This document shows positions 8,068-14,439 of a DNA stretch of 14,439 nt, piece after piece. The notes beneath the pieces were generated by a model that searched no databases, had not been told where the DNA came from, and saw nothing but the letters and a program-made list of their open reading frames with translations. Within the stretch, counting starts at the first letter, position 1. The number at the start of each line of letters is the position of its first letter. A program made the translations under genes and the position numbers. Origin of the DNA: JAQIBY01 sp964527535 (GTDB lineage Bacteria > Bacteroidota > Bacteroidia > Bacteroidales > ML635J-15); the NCBI GenBank assembly GCA_964527535.1, contig CAZGPW010000174.1:1-14439 (forward strand), given 5' to 3'.

Positions 8068-8154
8068 ATAAAAATGACTGACGGTATTTGCCAGCCGGAA
8101 TAATCCAGGCTAAAAATAATATTTGCAGTCTAAACAAAAAAGATTGTAATTCTG

Positions 8155-8188
8155 TTTATTTATTGAATCAACAAAATACATACCTTTG
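8155..8188 (+). promoter_or_regulatory. Bacteroidota-type promoter for the small protein-mutL unit
   Basis: TACCTTTG at 8181-8188 is a perfect TAnnTTTG -7 element. A weak -33 candidate (TTTA, 8155-8158) lies 22 bases upstream. With the usual start a few bases after the box, transcription would begin near 8193-8195, so the leader before the ATG at 8199 or 8205 would be only about 5-12 bases. Confidence 0.5.
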
Positions 8189-8198
8189 CATTAAATAA

Positions 8199-8492
8199 AT
8201 GATTATGGGAATTGTAAGTTTTTTTAAATTACCATCATATTCGGTTTTTAATTATCAACCCCGGCATTATGACCCTGAAAAAGAACGCAGGGAAAAAAGA
8301 AGAAAACAATTAAGGCTGGAACGGGGCAAGGATATTGATTTACCACACGGAGCAACTGCAGAAGACAGGATAAGGGGAAAAATGCGTTACAAAATACCAC
8401 CTGTCAAAAAGGCACGCCGCCAGTCAAATTTACGCCTGTTTGGTATTCTGGCAATACTTTTGTTGCTTGTTTACATCATAATGGCAATATAA
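8199..8492 (+). CDS. Small basic tail-anchored protein upstream of mutL (database name often 'riboflavin synthase subunit beta', unsupported)
   Basis: This 97-residue protein begins with a hydrophobic segment containing FFKLPSYSVFNYQPRHYDP, continues with a very basic Arg/Lys/Glu-rich middle (about residues 26-75), and ends in a single hydrophobic helix at about 78-96. It should therefore be anchored by its C-terminus with the basic part in the cytoplasm. Relatives with the F-Y-x-P-R-x-Y segment are common in Bacteroidota and, as I recall, often carry the name riboflavin synthase subunit beta. Nothing in this sequence resembles lumazine synthase, so I reject that name. An in-frame ATG two codons later (8205) may be the true start. 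The stop is one base before the mutL ATG, so the two genes are probably translated together. Confidence 0.8.
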   Translation: MIMGIVSFFKLPSYSVFNYQPRHYDPEKERREKRRKQLRLERGKDIDLPHGATAEDRIRGKMRYKIPPVKKARRQSNLRLFGILAILLLLVYIIMAI

Positions 8493-8493
8493 T

Positions 8494-10314
8494 ATGGCGG
8501 ATAATATTCATTTATTACCGGATGCGGTCGCAAACCAAATTGCTGCCGGAGAAGTGATACAGCGTCCTGCTTCTGTGATAAAAGAGCTGGTGGAAAACGC
8601 TGTGGATTCCGGTGCTGATAAAATACAAATCATCATTAAAGACGCAGGAAAAACCCTGCTCCAGGTGATCGATAACGGCCAGGGCATGAGCGAGACAGAT
8701 GCCCGTATGGCTTTCGAACGCCATTCAACTTCCAAAATTACCAAAGCCGAAGACCTTTTTGCCATTACCACAAAAGGTTTTCGCGGGGAAGCCCTTGCTT
8801 CCATAGCTGCTGTGGCATCCGTGGATTTAAAAACACGCACAAAAACAGACAAGGTTGGTACGCATATCAGGTTATCCGCATCAAAAGTGGAGAGTCAGGA
8901 ACCTGTGGCATGCCCTGCAGGCAGCAATTTTTCGGTTAAAAACCTGTTTTTTAATGTGCCTGCACGCCGGAAATTCCTGAAAACAGAACAAACTGAATTC
9001 AGGCACATCATTAACGAAGTTCAACGCATTGCCCTGACACATCCTGAAATACACATTGTGCTTACCCACAATGGCTCAGACATTTTTAACCTTACAAAAG
9101 GCAATGTCAAACAACGTATAGTCAATATTTTTGGGCGTCAGATGGAAAGTAACCTGATTGACCTGAAAGTTAATACCGATCTTGTAAAAATACGCGGGTA
9201 TATAGGCAAACCTGAAAAAGCAAAAAAAACCTCAGGAGAACAGTTTTTCTTTGTAAATCGCCGTTATATGCGACATCCATGGTTTTACAGGGCTGTAACA
9301 TCCGCATATGAGAAATTGCTGCCCGAAGGTCGCTACCCGCAATTTTTTGTTTATTTCAACATAAATCCAGATAAAATTGATGTCAATATACACCCCACCA
9401 AAACGGAAATAAAATTTACCGACGAACGACCGGTGTATCAAATGTTGCATGCTGCCGTAAAAGAAGCCCTTGGTAAATTTAACCTCGTTCCTTCACTTGA
9501 TTTTGATAAGGATGAAACCCTGAACATGCCACCTGACAATAAATTGGGTATTAAACCCCCTGAAATATCAGTAAATCCTGATTACAATCCATTCAAAGAA
9601 AATAAAAAACAAGAACAGCCGCACAAACCGCCTTTTGAACGCCACGAAAGGTCAAATTTGCGGAACTGGGAAACCCTGTATAACAGGCCCGATACAGAGA
9701 TTGACAAACCAACATTACAACAGGATGATACAACATCTGCAAAAGACAATTCAGAACCAGGTTTTATTCAGCTCAAACAACGGTATCTCGTTACAAAAGT
9801 AAAATCCGGGCTCATGCTTATTGACCAGAAAAGGGCTCATGAGCGGGTGGTGTATGAAGACATGATGCAGATGCTCAAATCCAGGGAAAGCGTCACACAA
9901 AAAGAATTATATCCACAAACAATCACCCTGAATCCTGAAGACGCCTCACTTGTTATTGAACTCATGGAAACGCTCACAGGCTTGGGATTTGATGTCAGCG
10001 TTTTTGGCAAAAACAGTTTTGTGGTAAACGGTACGCCTTCGGAAATCAGCATTTCTGATCCAAAACTTATGCTGGAAACAATGCTGGAAAATTATAAAAA
10101 CCATACCGGAGATGTCAAAGAAGCGCTGGATGAACGTATGGCCGCCGCTCTTGCAAAAACATCCGCCGGCCGGTTTGATCACATCCTGAACCCGCAAGAA
10201 ATGAAATCATTGTTTTACCGGTTAATGTCATGTCAGGCGCATAATTATTCCCCATCGGGAAAACCCATCATAAAAATTGTTACGCTCGAAGAGCTGGAAA
10301 AACGATTTAAATAA
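8494..10314 (+). CDS. mutL: DNA mismatch repair protein MutL
   Basis: MutL couples mismatch recognition by MutS to strand removal. The 606-residue protein has an N-terminal GHKL ATPase domain: catalytic E31 and Mg-binding N35 in the KELVENAVD segment, DNGQG at 60-64 and GFRGEAL at 95-101. The transducer domain runs to about 335, with a HPTKTEIKF segment. A polar linker (about 340-420) is rich in Asn, Lys, Pro and Glu. The C-terminal dimerisation domain (about 425-606) holds DQKRAHERVVYE at 444-455, where endonuclease-type MutL proteins have DQHA-x2-E-x4-E; the Asp, Gln and both Glu are kept, but His and Ala are replaced by K446 and R447. The end carries a SPSGKPI segment in the place of the C-P-H-G-R-P motif. 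Whether it cuts DNA is therefore uncertain. No MutS gene is nearby. Confidence 0.97.
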   Translation: MADNIHLLPDAVANQIAAGEVIQRPASVIKELVENAVDSGADKIQIIIKDAGKTLLQVIDNGQGMSETDARMAFERHSTSKITKAEDLFAITTKGFRGEALASIAAVASVDLKTRTKTDKVGTHIRLSASKVESQEPVACPAGSNFSVKNLFFNVPARRKFLKTEQTEFRHIINEVQRIALTHPEIHIVLTHNGSDIFNLTKGNVKQRIVNIFGRQMESNLIDLKVNTDLVKIRGYIGKPEKAKKTSGEQFFFVNRRYMRHPWFYRAVTSAYEKLLPEGRYPQFFVYFNINPDKIDVNIHPTKTEIKFTDERPVYQMLHAAVKEALGKFNLVPSLDFDKDETLNMPPDNKLGIKPPEISVNPDYNPFKENKKQEQPHKPPFERHERSNLRNWETLYNRPDTEIDKPTLQQDDTTSAKDNSEPGFIQLKQRYLVTKVKSGLMLIDQKRAHERVVYEDMMQMLKSRESVTQKELYPQTITLNPEDASLVIELMETLTGLGFDVSVFGKNSFVVNGTPSEISISDPKLMLETMLENYKNHTGDVKEALDERMAAALAKTSAGRFDHILNPQEMKSLFYRLMSCQAHNYSPSGKPIIKIVTLEELEKRFK

Positions 10315-10344
10315 ACTTACCTCCGGTTGTTAAAAACCTGCTGC

Positions 10345-10737
10345 TTAAAGCCACATGAAAATCTGGGAATTGTTTGTGTATTTATTCAAATCGCTGACAA
10401 AAATTATAGCAAAAAGGTCAATGGCGGGTAAAAAACCTATGCCTCCACCAAGAGTAACGGCATACACCACCGGGACCCAGGGTTCCGTACCGAGGTAAAT
10501 GCGATGTCCCCCCAGGGGGCCTGTCAGCAGGTCTGCTATAATGGCGATGAGTTTGCTGCGTTTTTTTTGTACCGCTGTGGTATCATTGTGGTGGATGAGT
10601 ACGCGGTAGTGTCCAAAACGTATGGTGTCGGTTATTTCAACATCCGCGGTGGTTGTATTTAACTGTATGTTGGATGCTCCTGCAGGGTTTATCATTGCAG
10701 GCATCAGAATCAACAGGATGAGGCAGATACGTTTCAT
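10345..10737 (-). CDS. TM2-domain membrane protein with signal peptide
   Basis: This is a 130-residue protein with an N-terminal signal peptide (about residues 1-21, ending AGA), a short polar region (about 22-60) and a TM2-like domain at about 60-115. The TM2 domain shows two hydrophobic helices and the family's GPLGGHRIYLG turn (73-83), followed by a glycine-rich segment and an LPAIDLFAIIF helix. TM2 proteins are uncharacterised in bacteria; in animals some relate to membrane trafficking. The start overlaps the stop of the upstream phosphatase gene by one base (TAATG), so it is the last gene of the minus-strand operon. It ends 30 bases from the convergent mutL stop, with no clear terminator hairpin between them. 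Confidence 0.8.
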   Translation of the reverse strand: MKRICLILLILMPAMINPAGASNIQLNTTTADVEITDTIRFGHYRVLIHHNDTTAVQKKRSKLIAIIADLLTGPLGGHRIYLGTEPWVPVVYAVTLGGGIGFLPAIDLFAIIFVSDLNKYTNNSQIFMWL

Positions 10738-11465
10738 TATAAGCTATGATTACGAATACCGTGCAGGATAACTTTTTGCACCAAATTAGTTGCTGTAATT
10801 TCATTTAAAATATCAACGGTTGCTGCATCGTGTGCATCAGAACCGAGAAAATCCACCCAACCTTTGCTGGCCAGCATATCAAATGTGTGTTTTGGCAACG
10901 GCCCGTACAATCCGTAGCACGATGGCATGTTGGCCTGAAACAAAAATCCCTGGTCGCGAAGCCGGTTGTACATGCTGACATTGCCATGCCAGTATTCGTA
11001 ACGTTCAGGATGTGCCAGCACCGGTGTATATCCGGCTTCATTAATTTTCCTCACGATGATATCAGTACCCACCGGCGGCATCAAAAAACTGAATTCACAC
11101 AGCAGGTATTTATCTCCAAAACTGAGAATATCATCGTTTTCAAGCAGCTTCAGCAGATGCTCGTCTGCATAATATTCAGCCGCTATTTCCACGGGAAAAC
11201 GGATGTTTTCTTTGTCCATGGCTTCGAACACTGTATTTCCGGCGTTCATAATGTCCTCTGTTGTGTTGAGGTAACGTTGTGTATGCACGTGCGGTGTGGT
11301 AATGATTTTGGTGTATCCCTGCGCCTGAAAAGCCCGCACCATATCGAGGCTTTCCTCAAGCGTCTGAGCTCCGTCGTCAATGCCGGGCAGCAGGTGTGAA
11401 TGCATGTCTGTGCGTATCGGCATTACAGGCTTAGGTTGTTTTTTATGTTTTGAAAGTAAGCCCAT
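10737..11465 (-). CDS. CpsB/YwqE-type PHP-family tyrosine-protein phosphatase
   Basis: This protein belongs to the PHP-fold metal-dependent phosphatases that dephosphorylate bacterial tyrosine kinases controlling capsule and exopolysaccharide synthesis. The 242 residues carry the family's metal-ligand segments: DMHSHLLPGIDDG with H22 and H24, TTPH with H59, an AAEYY segment with E97, AHPERY with H152 and R155, and GSDAH with D210 and H212. There is no signal peptide, so it acts in the cytoplasm. The partner kinase is not in this window. The gene lies 3 bases after rfbB and overlaps the TM2-protein start by one base. This places it firmly with the sugar-nucleotide genes, which fits a polysaccharide role. 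A PHP hydrolase acting on another phosphate ester is possible but less likely. Confidence 0.93.
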   Translation of the reverse strand: MGLLSKHKKQPKPVMPIRTDMHSHLLPGIDDGAQTLEESLDMVRAFQAQGYTKIITTPHVHTQRYLNTTEDIMNAGNTVFEAMDKENIRFPVEIAAEYYADEHLLKLLENDDILSFGDKYLLCEFSFLMPPVGTDIIVRKINEAGYTPVLAHPERYEYWHGNVSMYNRLRDQGFLFQANMPSCYGLYGPLPKHTFDMLASKGWVDFLGSDAHDAATVDILNEITATNLVQKVILHGIRNHSL

Positions 11466-11468
11466 ACA

Positions 11469-12524
11469 TCAGCGGTTGTCGTACATGGTTTTATAATATT
11501 TCTGATAATCCCCGGTCAAAACGTTGTCCATCCAGGCCTGATGATTTAAATACCAGTCAACGGTTTTTTTCAAACCTTCCTCAAAATCCAGCGATGGTTC
11601 CCATCCCAGTTCTTTTGCAATTTTGGATGAATCAATGGCGTAGCGCTTATCGTGTCCTGCACGGTCTTTCACAAAAGTAATGAGTTGTTCCGATGTGCCC
11701 GGTTCACGGTTGAGTTTTTTGTCCATGATATTACACAAAAGGCGTATCAAATCAATGTTTGCCCATTCATTGTTTCCGCCGATGTTGTATGTTTCACCAT
11801 TTTTTCCTTTGAAATAAATGGTTTCAATGGCGTCGGCATGGTCCTCAACATACAGCCAGTCACGTACATTTTCTCCTTTTCCGTAAATGGGAATGGGTTT
11901 CATGTTTTTGATGTTGTTGATGGCCAGTGGCAGCAGCTTTTCAGGAAATTGATTGGGGCCGTAATTGTTGGAACAATTGCTGATGACTACCGGCATGCCA
12001 TAAGTATTGTAGTATGCCCGTACCAAATGGTCGGAACTGGCTTTTGATGCAGAATAAGGTGATTTGGGGTCGTAAGGGGTGTCTTCGGTGAACAGGCCTG
12101 TGTCACCAAGTGAGCCATATACTTCATCGGTGGATATGTGATAAAAACATTTGCCTGAAAAATCATTTTCCCATGCTTTTTTGGCATGATTAAGCAACAC
12201 CACAGTGCCCACAATGTTTGTCCTGATAAATTCCATGGGATTGGAAATGCTCCGGTCAACATGGGATTCGGCGGCCAAATGGATTATCCCTTCGAAATCG
12301 TATTTTTCAAACAGGGCAGACATCTGATTTTCATCGGCAATGTCGCCTTTTTCAAAACGGTAATTGTCGTGGTTGCTGATGTCTTTCAGGTTTTCCAGGT
12401 TGCCTGCATAAGTAAGCTTATCCAGGTTGACAATGAGATTATCTGGATGATTTTTTACCATGCGCCTGACCACATGAGATCCGATAAATCCTGCTCCTCC
12501 GGTGATGAGAATTGCTTTTGTCAT
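11469..12524 (-). CDS. rfbB: dTDP-glucose 4,6-dehydratase
   Basis: This extended short-chain dehydrogenase converts dTDP-glucose to dTDP-4-keto-6-deoxyglucose, the precursor of dTDP-rhamnose and other deoxysugars. The 351-residue protein has the NAD-binding GGAGFIG at 9-15, the STDEVYG segment with T132, D133 and E134, and the catalytic Y157-x3-K161 in SPYSASK. The SNCSNNYGPNQFPEKL segment near 195-210 is diagnostic of RfbB rather than of other NDP-sugar epimerases. No rfbA, rfbC or rfbD gene is adjacent, so the rest of the pathway must be elsewhere if it exists. It follows galE by 46 bases with no obvious separate promoter. Confidence 0.97.
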   Translation of the reverse strand: MTKAILITGGAGFIGSHVVRRMVKNHPDNLIVNLDKLTYAGNLENLKDISNHDNYRFEKGDIADENQMSALFEKYDFEGIIHLAAESHVDRSISNPMEFIRTNIVGTVVLLNHAKKAWENDFSGKCFYHISTDEVYGSLGDTGLFTEDTPYDPKSPYSASKASSDHLVRAYYNTYGMPVVISNCSNNYGPNQFPEKLLPLAINNIKNMKPIPIYGKGENVRDWLYVEDHADAIETIYFKGKNGETYNIGGNNEWANIDLIRLLCNIMDKKLNREPGTSEQLITFVKDRAGHDKRYAIDSSKIAKELGWEPSLDFEEGLKKTVDWYLNHQAWMDNVLTGDYQKYYKTMYDNR

Positions 12525-12570
12525 ATCGTGTTTTTGTTAAAACATGTTAATAATCTGTATGGTTTATACA

Positions 12571-13599
12571 TCAAAAGTCTCGTAGTTTCTTTTCCCATTC
12601 CCAGGCAGACCTGATGGTTTCATCAAGGCTTTTACGTGCTTTCCATCCGAGTGTTTCATTGGCTTTTGCAGTGTCTGCAAACACTACAGGCACATCGCCG
12701 GGGCGCCTGTCTGCAAAAGCATAATTCAGTTTATTGCCGGAAACACGCTCAAAACTTTTGACCATTTCGAGCACAGACACGCCTTTGCCGGTGCCGAGGT
12801 TAAAAAATTCATAATTGCTTTCCTGCTGATTATCAAGCATGCGTTTTACTGCTGTCACATGAGCACGGGCAAGGTCAACGACATTTATATAATCGCGGAT
12901 ATTGGTTCCGTCCGGGGTATTGTAATTTTTGCCAAAAATTTTGAGTTCATTACGGATACCCAGGGCTGTTTGTGTTATAAAAGGCATCAGGTTATTTGGA
13001 ATGCCCTGTGGCCTTTCGCCGATGTGTGCAGATGGATGCGCTCCGATGGGATTAAAATAACGGAGGCTTATTGTCTTAATATTGTTATCTGTCCGGCAGA
13101 TATCGCTCAGAATTTCTTCAGAGATGCGCTTTGTATTCCCATACGGTGAAAGTGCCGGTTTGAATGGAGCGGATTCATCCACCGGTAATTTATCCGGATT
13201 TCCGTACACAGTACACGACGAGCTGAACACAAACTGCTTGTCCTTTAATAAAGGCATCAAATCCAGCAAATTTAATAAAGACACAATGTTATTTTGATAA
13301 TAGGCAAGAGGTTTATCATACGATTCACCAACTGCTTTGTAGGCGGCAAAGTGAATAACCGCCTCAATATCGGGATGTTCCTGAAAACATGATTTTGCGG
13401 CTTCTTTATCCTTCAAATCAATTTCATAAAACACCGGTTTTGTCCCGGTGATTTTTTTTATCCCGTCCAGTACAGAGATATCACTGTTCGATAAATTATC
13501 TATGATGACAACATCGTAACCATTTTCCATCAATTCCACGGTGGTGTGTGAACCAATGTATCCCAAGCCTCCTGTTACCAGAATTTTTGTATTTCCCAT
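12571..13599 (-). CDS. galE: UDP-glucose 4-epimerase
   Basis: This enzyme interconverts UDP-glucose and UDP-galactose for galactose use and for glycan synthesis. The 342-residue protein has the NAD-binding GGLGYIG at 10-16, the FSSSCTVYG segment at 125-133 with the catalytic Ser/Thr group, and the Y153-x3-K157 pair in SPYGNTK. A RYFNPIGAHPS segment near residue 180-190 and an NLGTG segment near 268 are also typical of GalE. The length equals the usual 338-345. It begins 3 bases after the ribE stop, so both are almost certainly read from the same mRNA. No other Leloir-pathway gene (galK or galT) is present, which suggests a biosynthetic rather than a catabolic role. Confidence 0.97.
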   Translation of the reverse strand: MGNTKILVTGGLGYIGSHTTVELMENGYDVVIIDNLSNSDISVLDGIKKITGTKPVFYEIDLKDKEAAKSCFQEHPDIEAVIHFAAYKAVGESYDKPLAYYQNNIVSLLNLLDLMPLLKDKQFVFSSSCTVYGNPDKLPVDESAPFKPALSPYGNTKRISEEILSDICRTDNNIKTISLRYFNPIGAHPSAHIGERPQGIPNNLMPFITQTALGIRNELKIFGKNYNTPDGTNIRDYINVVDLARAHVTAVKRMLDNQQESNYEFFNLGTGKGVSVLEMVKSFERVSGNKLNYAFADRRPGDVPVVFADTAKANETLGWKARKSLDETIRSAWEWEKKLRDF

Positions 13600-13602
13600 G
13601 CT

Positions 13603-14220
13603 TTATTTTTTCAGATTCATTCCTTCAAGATACTGGCTTACAATTTTTTGTATGTATTTGCCTATGATGTCAAATTCGAGATTGACTATTGTGCCCGGCT
13701 TGTAATTGTGAAAATTTGTTACCTCATAAGTGTAAGGTATGATGGCAACAGAAAAACGGTTATCGCGGGAGTTTACAACGGTCAAAGATACCCCGTCAAC
13801 CGATACGGAACCTTTTTCAACGGTGATGTTTCCTTTGTTCCTGTCATATTTAAACGTAAAATACCAACTTCCTTCCACTTCTTTGACATCCACGCATTCG
13901 GCTGTCTGGTCAACATGCCCCTGCACAAGATGTCCGTCAAGCAATTTATCCATTGACATGCTGCGCTCAAGGTTGACCTCGTCCCCAACTTCAAGCAAAC
14001 CCAGATTGGATTTTTGGAGGGTCTCATCCACGGCAGTGATGGTATATTCTTTTTTGTCTTTATTGACATCAACTACCGTCAGGCATACCCCGTTGTGTGA
14101 AACAGACTGGTCAATTTTCAGTTCATCTGCAAATGAACATGTCATTGTAATGTGAAGGTTTCCCTTCTCTTTTTCAAGTTTTACAACTTTGGCGGTTTCT
14201 TCAACGATTCCTGAAAACAT
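13603..14220 (-). CDS. ribE: Riboflavin synthase, alpha subunit
   Basis: This enzyme forms riboflavin from two molecules of 6,7-dimethyl-8-ribityllumazine. The 205-residue protein has the start MFSGIVEE and two lumazine-binding repeats: the first with GVCLTV at 44-49, the second with GVSLTV at 143-148. They are joined by a DGHLVQGHVD segment near 95-104. The length is within the usual 190-220. It is the first gene of a minus-strand run leading into galE and rfbB. The about 130-base leader shows no FMN riboswitch (RFN) consensus. Other riboflavin genes (ribD, ribA, ribH) are not in this window. Confidence 0.96.
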   Translation of the reverse strand: MFSGIVEETAKVVKLEKEKGNLHITMTCSFADELKIDQSVSHNGVCLTVVDVNKDKKEYTITAVDETLQKSNLGLLEVGDEVNLERSMSMDKLLDGHLVQGHVDQTAECVDVKEVEGSWYFTFKYDRNKGNITVEKGSVSVDGVSLTVVNSRDNRFSVAIIPYTYEVTNFHNYKPGTIVNLEFDIIGKYIQKIVSQYLEGMNLKK

Positions 14221-14324
14221 AATTTTTCGTTTTTATATTAACTGGTAAAATTAGTTTTTCTTATTCACAGCATCAAATTCTGTCATAAGATTTTATTTAC
14301 TGAAGTTTCGCAGAAAACATAATC

Positions 14325-14336
14325 TGTTTATAAACA
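14325..14336. repeat. Perfect 12-base palindrome in the predicted ribE leader
   Basis: TGTTTATAAACA is its own reverse complement. It lies about 15-25 bases downstream of the predicted ribE operon transcription start, where a repressor site could act. Short palindromes of A and T arise often by chance in such DNA, so an operator role is only a possibility. Confidence 0.3.
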
Positions 14337-14356
14337 ATTTAATATGGGTTCTACTG

Positions 14357-14387
14357 CAAACTTAGTGGAAAACCAGGAATATCTAAA
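14357..14387 (-). promoter_or_regulatory. Bacteroidota-type promoter for the ribE-galE-rfbB operon
   Basis: On the minus strand, TAAGTTTG (14364-14357) is a perfect TAnnTTTG -7 element, and TTTA (14387-14384) is a three-of-four -33 element with a 19-base spacer, the expected distance. Transcription would start near 14351, giving a leader of about 130 bases before the ribE ATG at 14220. No other candidate this good is seen in the interval. Confidence 0.55.
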
Positions 14388-14410
14388 GGTAAAAAGTTAG
14401 GTGTAATGTT

Positions 14411-14431
14411 GTCGGGAGTCGGAAGTCAGGA
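14411..14431. repeat. Three imperfect tandem heptamers (GTCGGGA, GTCGGAA, GTCAGGA)
   Basis: Three consecutive 7-base units share the pattern GTCrGrA, differing at one or two positions. They lie outside any gene at the right edge and may continue past the window. Similar GTC-rich heptamer tracts are familiar in intergenic DNA of Bacteroidota. No function is known to me. Confidence 0.6.
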
Positions 14432-14439
14432 ATTGTGAA

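Noticed and set aside
8093..8111. Hairpin after the cvpA-like gene as an intrinsic terminator
   Set aside because: AGCCGG can pair with CC-A-GGCT around an AATAAT loop, but there is a bulge and no following T tract, so a terminator is not supported.
8199..8492. Annotation as riboflavin synthase subunit beta (lumazine synthase)
   Set aside because: The protein is 97 residues, highly basic and has a C-terminal membrane helix; lumazine synthase is a soluble protein of about 150 residues with different motifs.
10830..11399. 189-residue open frame antisense to the CpsB-type phosphatase gene
   Set aside because: The opposite strand encodes a protein with every expected PHP motif; the antisense product is Cys/His/Phe-rich and resembles no protein, as expected of a shadow frame.
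14221..14350. FMN riboswitch (RFN element) in the ribE leader
   Set aside because: The leader is long enough to ask the question, but it is AT-rich and shows none of the conserved G/C-rich RFN segments or paired stems.
14344..14400. 18-codon plus-strand frame near the right edge
   Set aside because: It is very short, overlaps the predicted minus-strand promoter, and has no recognisable similarity or ribosome binding site.
1..14439. A novel defence system, CRISPR array, prophage or transposon
   Set aside because: All substantial genes are accounted for by housekeeping or envelope families, and no direct-repeat array, transposase, integrase or terminal inverted repeats were seen.

Overview
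The window looks like chromosomal core DNA of a member of the phylum Bacteroidota (Bacteroidetes), probably an anaerobic or marine Bacteroidales-type organism, though the exact genus cannot be read from the sequence. The evidence is an AT-rich genome with tightly packed genes, A-rich translation starts with little Shine-Dalgarno signal, several perfect matches to the Bacteroidota -7 promoter element TAnnTTTG in the right places, and a gene set typical of this phylum: the DUF4271-hemD-rnpA cluster, a bacterial GH3 protein, and a small C-tail-anchored protein just before mutL. No mobile element, CRISPR array, tRNA or rRNA was seen. It is an ordinary housekeeping region, with no convincing new defence or secretion system.

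Layout: (1) 1-4528, minus strand: a membrane-anchored coiled-coil protein of unknown function, then a compact run of DUF4271 membrane protein, uroporphyrinogen-III synthase (hemD), RNase P protein (rnpA) and an S41 C-terminal processing protease cut by the left window edge. (2) 4529-4795: a divergent promoter region. (3) 4796-5987, plus strand: an MBL-fold hydrolase overlapping a small lipoprotein gene. (4) 5984-7498, minus strand: a GH3-family acyl-adenylating enzyme whose stop codon overlaps the lipoprotein stop. (5) 7558-10314, plus strand: a CvpA-like membrane protein, then a small basic tail-anchored protein coupled to mutL. (6) 10345-14220, minus strand: a probable five-gene operon read in the order riboflavin synthase, galE, rfbB, CpsB/YwqE-type phosphatase, TM2-domain protein. 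(7) 14221-14439: the probable promoter of that operon and the start of a heptamer repeat tract.

How the genes fit together: the hemD cluster joins tetrapyrrole synthesis, tRNA processing and envelope proteolysis. The right-hand operon supplies UDP-galactose and the dTDP-sugar intermediate dTDP-4-keto-6-deoxyglucose, next to a PHP-type phosphatase of the kind that controls polysaccharide export kinases, so it is probably linked to surface polysaccharide synthesis; the riboflavin gene at its head is the unexpected member. The most useful follow-ups are the altered endonuclease motif in MutL, the chemistry of the GH3 protein, the function of the 97-residue protein before mutL, and the unrecognised coiled-coil protein.
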